Positions 9,515 to 18,761 of a stretch of 64,000 nucleotides of DNA are shown one piece after another. Each line of letters opens with the position of its first letter. Within the stretch, counting starts at the first letter, position 1. Origin of the DNA: Acetobacter sacchari (lineage in GTDB: Bacteria; Pseudomonadota; Alphaproteobacteria; Acetobacterales; Acetobacteraceae); assembly GCF_017377715.1 (NCBI RefSeq), contig NZ_JAFVMF010000009.1, forward strand, positions 62,001 through 126,000, read 5' to 3'. A program made the translations under genes and the position numbers. Under the pieces are notes generated by a model, which saw nothing but the letters and a program-made list of their open reading frames with translations, was not told the origin of the DNA and did not search any database.

Positions 9515-10789
9515 CTACTCTAATGACGCGCCGTCACCGACCTCTGTTTCGGGCACGTCAGCAGAATCCAGAGAACGCAACTGCCGCGCGACCACCCTCG
9601 TCCGGCGACGCGCGTCTTCAATTGATGATGACATCGCCTGCGCATTTCGAGAAAGCTTCTCCAGAACCCCGTCCATCTTCAGCATTTCCTGCCGGGTCGC
9701 GCCGAGCAGACTGGCTATCGCCTCGGTGCGGTCTTCAAGAGAAAGCGTGACATAACCGAGATGAATCGTCCGCAGCAGTGCCGGCGTGAGGGACGGCCCC
9801 ATGATCATGACCCTGCATGTCCTGCCGATCTCGTCAATCAGACCCGGAGCACGGGCGACTTCTGCGTATAGACCATCGGTCGGAAGATAGAGGACAGCGA
9901 ATTCAACCGTCTCGGGCGGCGAAATATACTTCGCCGCAATCTTCCGCGCCTCGAACCGGATCGCGGTCTCAAGCGCACGTCGCGCCGCGCGCTCAGCCTC
10001 TCGATCATCCTGCGCGCAGGCGTCAAGCAGGCGCTCATACGCCTCCGTAGGGAATTTGCTGTCGATGGCGAGGACCGGCGGCGCAGCGGCGCGCACGGGC
10101 ATCCGCACAGCGAACTCCACGACCTCCCCGCCCTGCCCGATCCGCCGGTTGGCCTCGTAGGCGCCGGGAGGAAGAATGTCGTCCAGAATGGCGCGAAGCT
10201 GCGCCTCGCCCCAGCCGCCCCGGGTTTTCACATTGCCGAAGAGGCGCTTGAGGTCGCCGATCTGGGCCGTCATGGCCGATACTTCGCCCATCGCCTTCTG
10301 CATGGCGGAGAACTGTTCCAGAACGCGCTGGAACGATGTCTGCATCTGCTTTTCGACAGCAGCGTGCAGTTGTTCCGTCACCGCTCCCCGGATGGCGGCC
10401 AACTGCACCGCACTTGCTTCCGCCATTTCGCGGAGGGCCGCAGCGGACGCAGCGCGCGCTTCCGCCTGTTCACGCCCGAGGCTGCCGCCGATATGCCCAA
10501 GACGCTCAGCCGTCTCGGCCCGCATCTGCTCCACGCGGGCGAGCAGCGCGCGCTCCATCTCACCGAGCCGGGCCAGATGATGCTCTGTCTCGGCGCGCCG
10601 CGCGCCGCCTTCCCGTTCCACGAGCACGTATAACCGGGCGAGGAGATCGCTGTCGGGGCCTCCGCCAGCGGGCTTGCGACGCACGAGCGTAGCGCCGATC
10701 CAGCCACCCAGAGCCAATGCGGCGAGAAGCGCGGCTCCCGTCCCTACGTCCGGCGGTATGAGACTCATCCCGCCTGCCCCGCCAGACAT
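9515..10789 (-). CDS. rmuC: DNA recombination protein RmuC family
   Basis: A 424-residue RmuC-like protein. An N-terminal membrane anchor (about 12-33, ALLAALALGGWIGATLV) is followed by a long Ala/Glu/Arg-rich coiled coil (about 55-175). The nuclease-like RmuC core comes next, containing GGWGEAQLRAILDDILPPG, FAVRMP and LAIDSKFPTEAYERL, hallmarks of the family. I chose the ATG at 10789 because GGGGAG lies just upstream; the longer frame starts with TTG. Family knowledge: RmuC limits inversions between short inverted repeats and has a restriction-endonuclease-like fold. It is transcribed alone, divergent from the dctA-like gene. Confidence 0.93.
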   Translation of the reverse strand: MSGGAGGMSLIPPDVGTGAALLAALALGGWIGATLVRRKPAGGGPDSDLLARLYVLVEREGGARRAETEHHLARLGEMERALLARVEQMRAETAERLGHIGGSLGREQAEARAASAAALREMAEASAVQLAAIRGAVTEQLHAAVEKQMQTSFQRVLEQFSAMQKAMGEVSAMTAQIGDLKRLFGNVKTRGGWGEAQLRAILDDILPPGAYEANRRIGQGGEVVEFAVRMPVRAAAPPVLAIDSKFPTEAYERLLDACAQDDREAERAARRALETAIRFEARKIAAKYISPPETVEFAVLYLPTDGLYAEVARAPGLIDEIGRTCRVMIMGPSLTPALLRTIHLGYVTLSLEDRTEAIASLLGATRQEMLKMDGVLEKLSRNAQAMSSSIEDARRRTRVVARQLRSLDSADVPETEVGDGASLE

Positions 10790-11096
10790 AGTCTCCCCAT
10801 ACGCCGTCAAACCTCCCGCTTCCGTCCAACGGACGTATCAACTTTACGCGTTCCGAGAAAGCGATCGGCCATCAAGAACGCCGCTGACCAATGCGTTCAG
10901 AGCCGCCAATACGTGATAAGGCGTTCTCTCCTCGATAGAAAACCAATCCGCCTTCCATCGAAATTCTGCTGCCGGCCTACGAAATCCCCGCGGTTGGCGT
11001 CGACGGAGGACGATGCTATCGGAAATTTCGCGACGCCCGGTCGACAACGAACAGATAATACAAAGACGATCGGCGCCCCCATAACCGCCCCTGCAG
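10790..11096. promoter_or_regulatory. Divergent intergenic region rmuC / dctA
   Basis: 307 bases that must carry the promoters of two divergent genes. A GATAAT-like hexamer occurs about 25 bases before the dctA start, but no well-spaced -35 was found. No gene is visible. Confidence 0.3.
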
Positions 11097-12467
11097 ATGG
11101 TACCCTTATCCATGCACGCGATCGCTCCCCACCCCAGTTCCCGCACGCCTCTGTGGAGGAGCCTGTACGTGCAGGTCGTCGTCGCCGTCGTGGCGGGCAT
11201 CCTGCTGGGTCAATTCGCCCCCCAGCTGGGCGCGGCCATGCGCCCATTGGGCGACGCGTTCATCAAGCTGGTGAAGATGGTCATCGCACCGGTGATCTTC
11301 CTCACCGTTTCCACCGGCATCGCTGGCATGGGGGACCTTGGCAAGGCTGGTCGCATCGGCGCCAAGGCGATGGCGTATTTTCTTGTCTTCTCGACGCTGG
11401 CTCTCGCAGTCGGAATGGTGGTCGCCAACGTCGTGCATCCTGGAGGGGGCATGCATGTCGATCCCCACTCCCTCGACGCCGCCAGCGTCAGCACTTATGT
11501 GGATCGCGCACACGATCACTCCTTCACGGATTTTCTCCTCCAGATCATCCCCACCACCACCGCGAGCGCCTTCACGTCGGGCGAAATTCTCCAGGTGCTG
11601 TTCGTAGCCGTCGTGTTTGGCGTCAGCCTGTCGCAAATGGGCTCACGCGGCGAACCCGTCCTCAACCTGTTCCGTCAATTGACCGAACTCGTGTTCGGGG
11701 TCGTGCGCATTGTGATGCTGGCCGCCCCGATAGGCGCATTTGGCGCGATGGCTTTCACGATCGGAAAATTCGGCATCGGCTCTGTAGTCAGCCTGATCTG
11801 GCTGGTCGGCACGTTCTACCTGACCTCCATCCTGTTCATCGTGCTTGTGCTGGGCGTCGTGGCGAGAGTCTGTGGATTTTCGATCTTTCGCCTTCTTGTC
11901 TACATCCGTGAAGAGCTTTTGATCGTCCTCGGCACCAGCTCATCTGAATCCGCTTTGCCGACGTTAATGTCCAAGCTGGAAGCAGCAGGCTGCGCCCGAC
12001 CGATCGTGGGCCTTGTCGTACCCATGGGATATTCGTTCAATCTGGACGGCACCAATATCTACATGACGCTCTCCGCTCTGTTCATCGCACAGGCGACAGG
12101 CATCCATCTGTCTTTCGGCGAACAACTCGCCCTGCTTCTGGTGGCGATGGTCAGCTCCAAAGGCGCCGCTGGCGTCACCGGCGCGGGATTCGTCACTCTC
12201 GCCGCGACTCTCTCCGTCGTGCCCAGCGTCCCCGTCGCGGGCATGGCGCTTATTCTCGGCATCGACAAATTCATGTCCGAATGTCGCTCCCTCACCAATA
12301 TCGTCGGTAACGCAGTCGCAACAATCGTGGTGGCGAAGTGGGAAAACCAGCTCGATAGCGCGCGCCTGTCAGACGCGCTCGCCGGGCGTCTGCCGCCGAC
12401 CGAGCTCACCCCTGCGGCGATCGAAGACGAGGCCCGTGACGAGGCGGCCGTACACCGCTTTCACTAA
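11097..12467 (+). CDS. dctA: Dicarboxylate/amino acid:cation symporter (DctA-like)
   Basis: A 456-residue member of the DAACS/glutamate transporter family. The N-terminus [19 protein letters not shown] and [20 protein letters not shown] match DctA closely. Later segments show the serine-rich re-entrant loop [13 protein letters not shown], the [10 protein letters not shown] unwound TM7 motif, and [20 protein letters not shown] in the second hairpin. DctA takes up succinate, fumarate and malate with cations across the inner membrane. Either the ATG at 11097 or the one at 11112 could be the start; neither has a strong ribosome site. The gene stands alone, followed by transposase debris. Confidence 0.93.
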   Translation: MVPLSMHAIAPHPSSRTPLWRSLYVQVVVAVVAGILLGQFAPQLGAAMRPLGDAFIKLVKMVIAPVIFLTVSTGIAGMGDLGKAGRIGAKAMAYFLVFSTLALAVGMVVANVVHPGGGMHVDPHSLDAASVSTYVDRAHDHSFTDFLLQIIPTTTASAFTSGEILQVLFVAVVFGVSLSQMGSRGEPVLNLFRQLTELVFGVVRIVMLAAPIGAFGAMAFTIGKFGIGSVVSLIWLVGTFYLTSILFIVLVLGVVARVCGFSIFRLLVYIREELLIVLGTSSSESALPTLMSKLEAAGCARPIVGLVVPMGYSFNLDGTNIYMTLSALFIAQATGIHLSFGEQLALLLVAMVSSKGAAGVTGAGFVTLAATLSVVPSVPVAGMALILGIDKFMSECRSLTNIVGNAVATIVVAKWENQLDSARLSDALAGRLPPTELTPAAIEDEARDEAAVHRFH

Positions 12468-12477
12468 GCGCGCGCTT

Positions 12478-13080
12478 CAAGCCCATGTCGCAGGGGCCGC
12501 AGAAGCAGATGAGCGAGCATGTGATCAGTGTGCAGGCTAAGTGGGTATCGGCTCTTCTTTTGTAGCGAACGGTCAGGCGTCGGAAACGGGGCACCCATGA
12601 GAGGGTGCGTTCGACGACCCAGCAATGCTTTCCGGGGTGGGTGCTGCTTTCAATACCTTTTCCGGCGATCCTGGGCCTGATGCCATGACGGGAGCATGCC
12701 ACCCAGCAGGATCGATAGCCGTAACCCTTGCCGACGTGAGGCGTTCCAAAGCTATGGCGTGACCGCCCTTTCTTCCTCCTGGTGGAAGGCTGTGCACTCA
12801 GGAGGAGTTCGATCCTCCGGCTGTCGTGGACACTCGCGCCGGACAGCAAGCAGTCAGCGGGATACCCTGCCGATCCGTGACGATGCGCCGCTTCGTCCCT
12901 CATAATCCATGGGATTGGAGCCTGTCGTTTCGCCCCAATTTTTGCCGCGATGGACGCACTGTCCATGCAAGCCTGACTCCCGTTCAGTCGATCGGCCTGA
13001 CGGAGACGGGTCAGCAACTCACCATCGAAGCGCCTATACGCGCGCCTGACGCCAGCAGGTAATCGCGAAGCTGCATCCTG
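12478..13080 (-). mobile_element. Degenerate IS5-family transposase remnant
   Basis: Read on the minus strand, the segment matches the C-terminal two-thirds of an IS5-type DDE transposase, but in several frames. LTRLRQADRL, ACMDSASIAAK, then TGSNPMDYEG in a second frame, TKRRIVTDRQGIPLTA in a third, then back to LLSGASVHDSRRIELL, VGKGYGY, IRPRIAGKGIESS, WVVERTLSWVPRFRRLTVRYKRRADTH and ITCSLICF. At least three small indels break the gene and its N-terminal third is missing. No terminal inverted repeats were recognised at either edge, so only a dead internal fragment remains. It ends directly after the dctA-like gene. Confidence 0.82.
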
Positions 13081-13744
13081 CCTCGCGTGGGCGCGGCCCC
13101 CACGAAATGCCTGTCAAAAGAACGAACACTATCCCCGTCAATGCCGAATGGTCGGAAACACGAGATGAGGCCATGGAACCTCACCCGTCATCCACGACCG
13201 GATTACATGGAGGGGGTGAAATACGCCTTTACTTGCTGACGTAAAAGCAAATTAATTCGACTGAGTAACGACACACTCCGCAACAAAGAATCGAAGTCCT
13301 TCGTTCACTCCACTACGGGTACAAGGGAGTTCCTTCCGCGTGTCGCATGACAGTGATTACTTGAGCGAATAAACACATTTGCAAACATAATAGACGAATC
13401 AAAAAAATTTTTGCGGCGCAGAGGCTCACCAAAAATTTCCCGGCGGCGCGTCAGACGCCACTGTTTTCACTTTTTCCTTCCGCCCGAAAAACGTTTTATG
13501 GAAATTTCTTTTTAAAAATGGAACTTTCCATAAATACAAAAGATTAAGCACTTAACTCTTTGCGACGTCTCGATGCACGCGCACGTTGTAAAGATGACAC
13601 AGACGCCTTTGATCCCGTCTGCACACAATAAAGCTACATGACGACGGGGGGCGCAGTGTGCATCATTGCAATCGCACAACCGGTGAAGAAAAACCTCGCA
13701 CCGGATTTTCGCCAGTAACAAAAAAAACAATCGAAGTGCTGAAG
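13081..13744 (+). promoter_or_regulatory. AT-rich upstream region of the porin-permease pair
   Basis: About 660 bases without a supportable gene. The first 150 bases resemble the GC-rich surroundings. From about 13240 the DNA turns AT-rich with runs such as AAAAAAATTTTT near 13405 and TTTTTAAAAA near 13510. A possible loose promoter is TTGAGC (13361-13366) with CATAAT (13386-13391), but the 19-bp spacing is long. A pair of direct repeats lies further downstream. It most likely controls the porin-like gene. Confidence 0.4.
13498..13531 (+). promoter_or_regulatory. Direct-repeat operator candidate
   Basis: ATGGAAATTTC at 13498-13508 and ATGGAACTTTC at 13518-13528 match in 10 of 11 positions and are exactly 20 bp apart, two helical turns. 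The second copy is also near-palindromic (ATGGAA-CT-TTCCAT). They sit about 215 bp upstream of the porin-like start in an AT-rich tract. Confidence 0.35.
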
Positions 13745-15550
13745 ATGAATCACACAGACACGAAGACGTTTCCCGGTCGACGCTCCGTCTCCATCACAAA
13801 AATCTTAAGAACTTCCAGCTTTCTTACTGGTTTGTTTCTTTTTTCGCCGCACATTGCGGCCGCTGAAACAGCACCGAACGCAGGCATAAACCAACATACC
13901 CCGATCCCTGACGCCTACATGAACACCGCTCACACGACGACGCCAGCGACCGTAAATAAATACGGACCAAATGGCCCCTTGCAGGCGCTGCCTATAATAC
14001 GACGCACGACGAAGGGATTCTGGGATTCCGAACTTCTTCCGACCCTGGACTCCCGTCCCGAACTCTATGCACAGCCTCAATCGCTGGAGCTGACGCCCCA
14101 GCCATCCGCTCTCCTGCACCAAGGGCCCTGGGGCGTCTTCAACGCAAACACCGGCGCGGCATCCGGTTTCGGAACCGTCGGTTATTACGCCGTGTCTCGC
14201 TGGGCTGAAGACTGGTCAAAACTCCGCGACAAGCGCAACCGCATCGATTTTCTGGACCCGCTCAAATACATTCCGTTAAATGAGAGCGGCTCCATCTATC
14301 TGACACTGAGCGGAAATTTCCGCCATCACGGCTTCTTCGACCAGCGCGCCGGTTTCGGCACGACCAAGAAAGACCCGGCCTATCGTTCGACACTGCGCTG
14401 GAACGCGGGCGCCGACCTGCATCTGGGCGAACATCTGCGCCTGTACGGCGAACTCATGAGCGCACAAGCTGGCGGCATGAACTACTACGGATACGCTGGC
14501 GGCCGCTGGCGCAGCAAGCTGGACGCCCAGCAGGCCTTCGTAGAAGTGAAGGGGCATCTGCTGCACGCGAACATGGGCGTGATGGTCGGGCGCATGACGT
14601 TCCTCGATGCGCCGCCTTATATCACCGCAGGAAGCGTCTATCCGACCGTGCCTTATTCGTGGAATGGCGTCCGGGCTTATTCCTTCTGGAAGAACTTCCG
14701 CGTCGATCTCTTCGATCTGACCCTGACCAACAACGCCCCGACAACCGCGTTTCACGATCAGGTCGGCTACCGAACCCGCTGGTATGGGGCCTACACATCC
14801 TACGCCGTGCCGTCGTTCAAGTTCATGAACATGAAGAGCCAGGTCTTCGTCGACACCTTCTTCATGGGCTATCTGCTCGCCAGCAACCCGATTGCGAAGA
14901 CGACCGGAACCATCGCCGGATCGACCCGCAGAGACACTCCGGGCATGAGAATCTGGGGCAACGCCGGACCGATCGAGTTTTCTGTCGGCGGCATGTGGCA
15001 GGGGGGATACTTTCAGGCCGCGAATAACGGGCCGCGCCGCTCCGTCGACGCCTATGCGTTCGATGCGCAGATTTCATGGCGCTTCGCCAAGGTGTGGGGC
15101 CGCCCCCTGCTGGGCATTCAGGCCGACGACATATCCGGCGGCGACACCAGAAAGAGCCAGACCAGTTCGTGGGGCAACTTCCTGTCGCCATGGGTGCCCA
15201 GCGCCTATTATCTCGACATCAGCACCTATATCGGCAACTCGAACATCATCGACGTTGGACCGATCGCCACGATCTCTACAAGTAAAAACACGTCTCTCCT
15301 GATGAAAGTTCCTGTAATATGGAGAAATAGTACAAACGACGCGATTTACGCCAACCCGACGGCCATCTACGCATTCCGCCCACACGGCGGCTACACGGCC
15401 ACCATGCCGCAGGCCAGCTTCACGTGGCGCGCGACGCGTCATATAACGCTCAGTATCGACGGCGAGTACGTGTTCGCCTCGAAGGCCATGATCAACGCTG
15501 GCGCGTCTTCCGGCGCATACGTTCAAAGCAACCTGGAGCTAACCTTCTGA
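13745..15550 (+). CDS. Alginate-export/porin-like outer-membrane protein
   Basis: A roughly 601-residue exported protein. A basic N-terminus and hydrophobic core give a signal peptide cleaved near residue 43 (IAAAE). After a Pro-rich linker comes a beta-rich region whose LNESGSIYLTLSGNFRHHGFF, GADLHLGEHLRLYGELMSA and FVEVKGHLLHANMGVMVGR segments resemble the alginate-export (AlgE-like) barrel family. It ends with F (NLELTF), as outer-membrane barrels do. The start ATG at 13745 gives a proper signal peptide; a longer frame begins with GTG. The permease gene starts 2 nt after the stop, so both are probably one transcript importing the same anionic substrate. Family assignment is moderate; the substrate is unknown. 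Confidence 0.7.
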   Translation: MNHTDTKTFPGRRSVSITKILRTSSFLTGLFLFSPHIAAAETAPNAGINQHTPIPDAYMNTAHTTTPATVNKYGPNGPLQALPIIRRTTKGFWDSELLPTLDSRPELYAQPQSLELTPQPSALLHQGPWGVFNANTGAASGFGTVGYYAVSRWAEDWSKLRDKRNRIDFLDPLKYIPLNESGSIYLTLSGNFRHHGFFDQRAGFGTTKKDPAYRSTLRWNAGADLHLGEHLRLYGELMSAQAGGMNYYGYAGGRWRSKLDAQQAFVEVKGHLLHANMGVMVGRMTFLDAPPYITAGSVYPTVPYSWNGVRAYSFWKNFRVDLFDLTLTNNAPTTAFHDQVGYRTRWYGAYTSYAVPSFKFMNMKSQVFVDTFFMGYLLASNPIAKTTGTIAGSTRRDTPGMRIWGNAGPIEFSVGGMWQGGYFQAANNGPRRSVDAYAFDAQISWRFAKVWGRPLLGIQADDISGGDTRKSQTSSWGNFLSPWVPSAYYLDISTYIGNSNIIDVGPIATISTSKNTSLLMKVPVIWRNSTNDAIYANPTAIYAFRPHGGYTATMPQASFTWRATRHITLSIDGEYVFASKAMINAGASSGAYVQSNLELTF

Positions 15551-15551
15551 G

Positions 15552-16844
15552 ATGACCGCAGGTTCCCCGGACGAACTCACCAACGCCCAGCGCCTGCGGG
15601 GCGTGTTCTCCGGATCGGCCGGGAACCTGCTGGAATATTACGACTGGTACGTTTATTCCGCGTTCGCGTTGTATTTCGCACATGCTTTCTTTCCCCACGG
15701 CTCTCCGACCGCAGAGTTGCTGAACACCGCAGCAGTCTTCGCCGTCGGCTTTCTGATGCGCCCTGTCGGTGGTTGGCTTATGGGCGTCATGGCGGACCGA
15801 TACGGTCGCCGCGCCGCGCTCACGGTCTCGGTCTCCGCCATGTGCGCGGCCTCCCTGATCATCGCCCTCTGCCCGACCTACGAGCAGATCGGACTCGCCG
15901 CCCCAACGGTTCTGGTTCTCGCCAGACTGGTGCAAGGGCTCAGCCTCGGCGGCGAATACGGCGCCTCCGCCACTTATCTCGCCGAAGTGTCGAAGCCTGA
16001 ACACCGGGGTTTCTGGTCCGGCTTTCTCTATGTGACTCTGGTCATGGGGCAACTCGGCGCGATGGCCGTGCTGCTGCTGATGCAATACGTGTTGCTGACG
16101 CCGGAGCAGATCACCGCGTGGGGCTGGCGTGTGCCGTTCGTCATCGGCGCCGCCGGAGCGCTGCTGATCTTCTGGCTTCGCCGGAATATGGAAGAAAGCG
16201 CGACCTTCAAGAAGAAGCAGGATGAAGGCGAACGGGGCGGCCTCGCCGTCCTGCTTCAGCACCCTCGCGCCGTTGCCACGGTCATCGGACTGACCATCGG
16301 CGGGACGGTCTCCTTCTACACGTTCACGATCTACATGCAGAAATTCCTCGCCAACTCTCTCGGGTTCGGAAAGGACACGGCGACGTTGATCTCCGCGGGC
16401 GCGCTGCTGGTGTTCGCCGCAATGCAGCCCGCTTTCGGCGCGTTGTCAGACCGGATCGGACGCAAGCCTCTGCTCGTCGCATTCGGTGTTCTGGGCACGC
16501 TCGGGACAGTCCCGCTGATGTCCGCGTTATCCGCCACGCATTCTCCGTGGGGAGCGTTCGGGCTGATCATCGTCGCTTTCGCCATGATTTCCGGGTACAC
16601 AGCGATCAATCCGGTCGTAAAAGCAGAACTCTTCCCGACACGCATCCGCGCGCTTGGCGTCGCCTTTCCCTATGCCGTCACCGTGTCGATCTTTGGCGGT
16701 ACAGCTGAATACGTTGCGCTCTGGAGCAAGCAGGCTGGCCACGAAAGCTGGTTCTTCTGGTATGTCTCCGCCTGCGCGTTCTGCACGCTGCTGACGGCTC
16801 TTACGCTGCCGGGAGGCGACGCGAAGCTGCCCGAAGAGGGCTGA
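15552..16844 (+). CDS. MFS permease, metabolite:H+ symporter (KgtP/ProP-like)
   Basis: A 430-residue 12-TM major facilitator of the MHS branch. It shows the family opening SGSAGNLLEYYDWYVYSAFALYFAHAFF, the loop 2-3 motif GWLMGVMADRYGRRAAL, the GEYGASATYLAEVS segment of TM5, and the second-half repeat GALSDRIGRKPLL. MHS members import 2-oxoglutarate, citrate, shikimate or betaines with protons. The start follows the porin-like stop by one base, indicating coupling. Together with the dctA-like gene nearby, it suggests that organic-acid uptake is a theme of this region (inference). Confidence 0.92.
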   Translation: MTAGSPDELTNAQRLRGVFSGSAGNLLEYYDWYVYSAFALYFAHAFFPHGSPTAELLNTAAVFAVGFLMRPVGGWLMGVMADRYGRRAALTVSVSAMCAASLIIALCPTYEQIGLAAPTVLVLARLVQGLSLGGEYGASATYLAEVSKPEHRGFWSGFLYVTLVMGQLGAMAVLLLMQYVLLTPEQITAWGWRVPFVIGAAGALLIFWLRRNMEESATFKKKQDEGERGGLAVLLQHPRAVATVIGLTIGGTVSFYTFTIYMQKFLANSLGFGKDTATLISAGALLVFAAMQPAFGALSDRIGRKPLLVAFGVLGTLGTVPLMSALSATHSPWGAFGLIIVAFAMISGYTAINPVVKAELFPTRIRALGVAFPYAVTVSIFGGTAEYVALWSKQAGHESWFFWYVSACAFCTLLTALTLPGGDAKLPEEG

Positions 16845-16925
16845 GCGCCCTCCGGCGTCGAGTTGGCATTCCGGCCGAGTTGGGTCATGGTCCCGCCAAC
16901 ATCCCGACGATCGGAGACTGACCCC

Positions 16926-17531
16926 GTGAGCAAGCACCACCACACCGCGCTTGAGACTCTGCTCTCGCGCGCCTCGGCGGACACTCTCGTCAAACCGGCG
17001 CCGAAAGGCGAGGAACTGGAGGCGATTCTTTCCACGGCCATGCGCGCCCCGGATCACGGCAAGCTGCGCCCCTGGCGCATGGCGCTCGTGCGCGGAGAGG
17101 CCCGTCTGGCGCTGGCGGAACGGGTCGTGGCCAGCATGAAGCGGCTGGACCCGAACGTGCCTGAACAGAAGATCGAAAAGCGCCGCACCCGCTTCTCGAC
17201 CATGCCGCTGACCATCGTCCTTGGCATGCATCTTCGGCCGGAAGACAAGATTCCCTTGCTCGAACAGCAATTGGCCGTCGGCGCGGCGGCGATGAACATC
17301 CTCAATGCGCTGCACGCAGAAGGATATGGCGGCCTGTGGGTCTCGGGCGACATCGCCTACGACCCTGAACTCGCGACGGAACTCGGTTTTCCACCGCCGC
17401 ATGCGCTGGCAGGATTTATCTTCGTCGGCACCCCTGAGAAAGACCGTGAAACGCCGAAGCGCCGGTCCGTCGCGCCTTACGTGGCGGACTGGACCGGGGC
17501 GCCCGTGTCGTTTGAAGCAGACAAGCAATAG
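16926..17531 (+). CDS. Nitroreductase family protein (YdjA-like)
   Basis: A 201-residue FMN-dependent nitroreductase of the small YdjA type. The N-terminal LLSRASADTLVKPAPKGEELEAILSTAMRAPDHGKLRPWR carries the flavin-contacting Arg/Ser-rich helix. The middle AVGAAAMNILNALHAEGYGGLWVSG matches the second FMN segment. I chose the GTG at 16926 because GGAG lies 9 nt upstream; the longer frame begins with TTG. These enzymes reduce nitro compounds or quinone-like substrates with NAD(P)H. It is followed after 9 nt by a flavin monooxygenase gene, probably in one operon. The physiological substrate is unknown. Confidence 0.88.
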   Translation: MSKHHHTALETLLSRASADTLVKPAPKGEELEAILSTAMRAPDHGKLRPWRMALVRGEARLALAERVVASMKRLDPNVPEQKIEKRRTRFSTMPLTIVLGMHLRPEDKIPLLEQQLAVGAAAMNILNALHAEGYGGLWVSGDIAYDPELATELGFPPPHALAGFIFVGTPEKDRETPKRRSVAPYVADWTGAPVSFEADKQ

Positions 17532-17540
17532 GCTGCAGGC

Positions 17541-18761
17541 ATGGCGCACCCGACCGATTACGACGTAGCGATTATCGGCGGCGGCCCTGTCGGCCTCGCT
17601 GCCGCGCTGGCCCTCGACGACGCTGGACTGACCTGCGCGGTACTGGAACGGGCGCCGCGTTCCGCCTGGGAAGAGCCGGGGTTCGACGGACGTGAGATCG
17701 CGCTCACTTACCACGCGCGCGACCTTCTCGAACGCGTCGGGGCGTGGCGTCATATTCCCCACGTCGCCATCTCCCCCTTGCGCGAGGCTCGCGTGGAGAC
17801 CGGGCGGGGCAACCATCCGCTCATTTTCGACGCCCCGGCCGACCAAACAGAAAACAGCGATCCGAATACGCCGCTGGGTTGGCTCGTCTCCAACAACCAG
17901 ATCCGCCGCGCCCTGTTCGCCGAAGCGGCGTCTCGCTCTGGCGTCACGTTGCTGTCGGGCGTCGATGTCGATTCAATCAGGCAGGACGCCGCCTCCGCCG
18001 TGACGCATTACTCTGGCGGCCAAGGCGGTGCGTTACGGGCGCTCCTGACGATCGGCGCCGATGGTCGCTTCTCGCCTACGCGCCGCCGCGCGGGAATCGG
18101 CGCCGTCATTCACGACTTCAAGCGCGTGATGATGGTCTGCCGCATGGCGCATGAAGAACCCCATCACCATGTCGCCCTGCAATGGTTCGACGAGGGGCAG
18201 ACGGTGGCTTTGCTGCCCGTAAACGGGGGCGCGTCGTCTCTCGTGCTCACCCTGCCTCCACAGGATATCCACCGCCTGATGAGCGCCGAACAGACGGCCT
18301 TCAATGACGAGATCATGCGTCGGGTCGGGCGCCGCCACGGCGCCATGCGGCTGATCAGCTCCCGTCATGCCTATCCGCTCAAAGCGGTATATGCGCATCG
18401 TTTCTCGGCCCGACGTCTGGCGCTGTTGGGAGACGCCGCCGTCGGCATGCACCCCATCACGGCGCATGGTTTCAACCTCGGCCTGCGCGGCGTCGATACG
18501 CTGGCGACCGAAGTGGCGACGGCATTCAGTGCTGGCCGGGATATCGGCGAGCATGCTGTTCTACGGCGTTTCGAAGCGAAACATCGCGCTGCGACCATGC
18601 CCCTGTTCGCCGCGACCAACAGCATCGCCACGCTCTACACGCGCGATGCCGCACTTTTCCGGGCGCTGCGCGGGCTGGGACTGAGAATTGCCGACGCCGT
18701 GCCGCCCTTCAAGTCAGCCGTCACGGCGACGCTGATGGACCGCCGTCACTCTCCGGCCTGA
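17541..18761 (+). CDS. FAD-dependent hydroxylase, UbiH/COQ6 family (possibly UbiM)
   Basis: A 406-residue class A flavoprotein monooxygenase. The N-terminal Rossmann motif is DVAIIGGGPVGLAAALAL with an acidic strand end (VLER). The GD motif at the FAD ribityl is RRLALLGDAAVGMHPITAHGFNLGLRG, the signature of ubiquinone-ring hydroxylases. DGREIALTYHARDLLERVG and ISPLREARVETG resemble UbiM-type enzymes. The expected role is hydroxylation of the ubiquinone ring at the membrane; which carbon cannot be decided here. Its last 16 bases overlap the end of the convergent glycosyltransferase gene. Confidence 0.85.
   Translation: MAHPTDYDVAIIGGGPVGLAAALALDDAGLTCAVLERAPRSAWEEPGFDGREIALTYHARDLLERVGAWRHIPHVAISPLREARVETGRGNHPLIFDAPADQTENSDPNTPLGWLVSNNQIRRALFAEAASRSGVTLLSGVDVDSIRQDAASAVTHYSGGQGGALRALLTIGADGRFSPTRRRAGIGAVIHDFKRVMMVCRMAHEEPHHHVALQWFDEGQTVALLPVNGGASSLVLTLPPQDIHRLMSAEQTAFNDEIMRRVGRRHGAMRLISSRHAYPLKAVYAHRFSARRLALLGDAAVGMHPITAHGFNLGLRGVDTLATEVATAFSAGRDIGEHAVLRRFEAKHRAATMPLFAATNSIATLYTRDAALFRALRGLGLRIADAVPPFKSAVTATLMDRRHSPA

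Noticed and set aside
12826-13062. Small plus-strand frame over the transposase debris.
   Set aside because: The minus-strand reading shows clear transposase motifs in pieces; the plus frame shows nothing.
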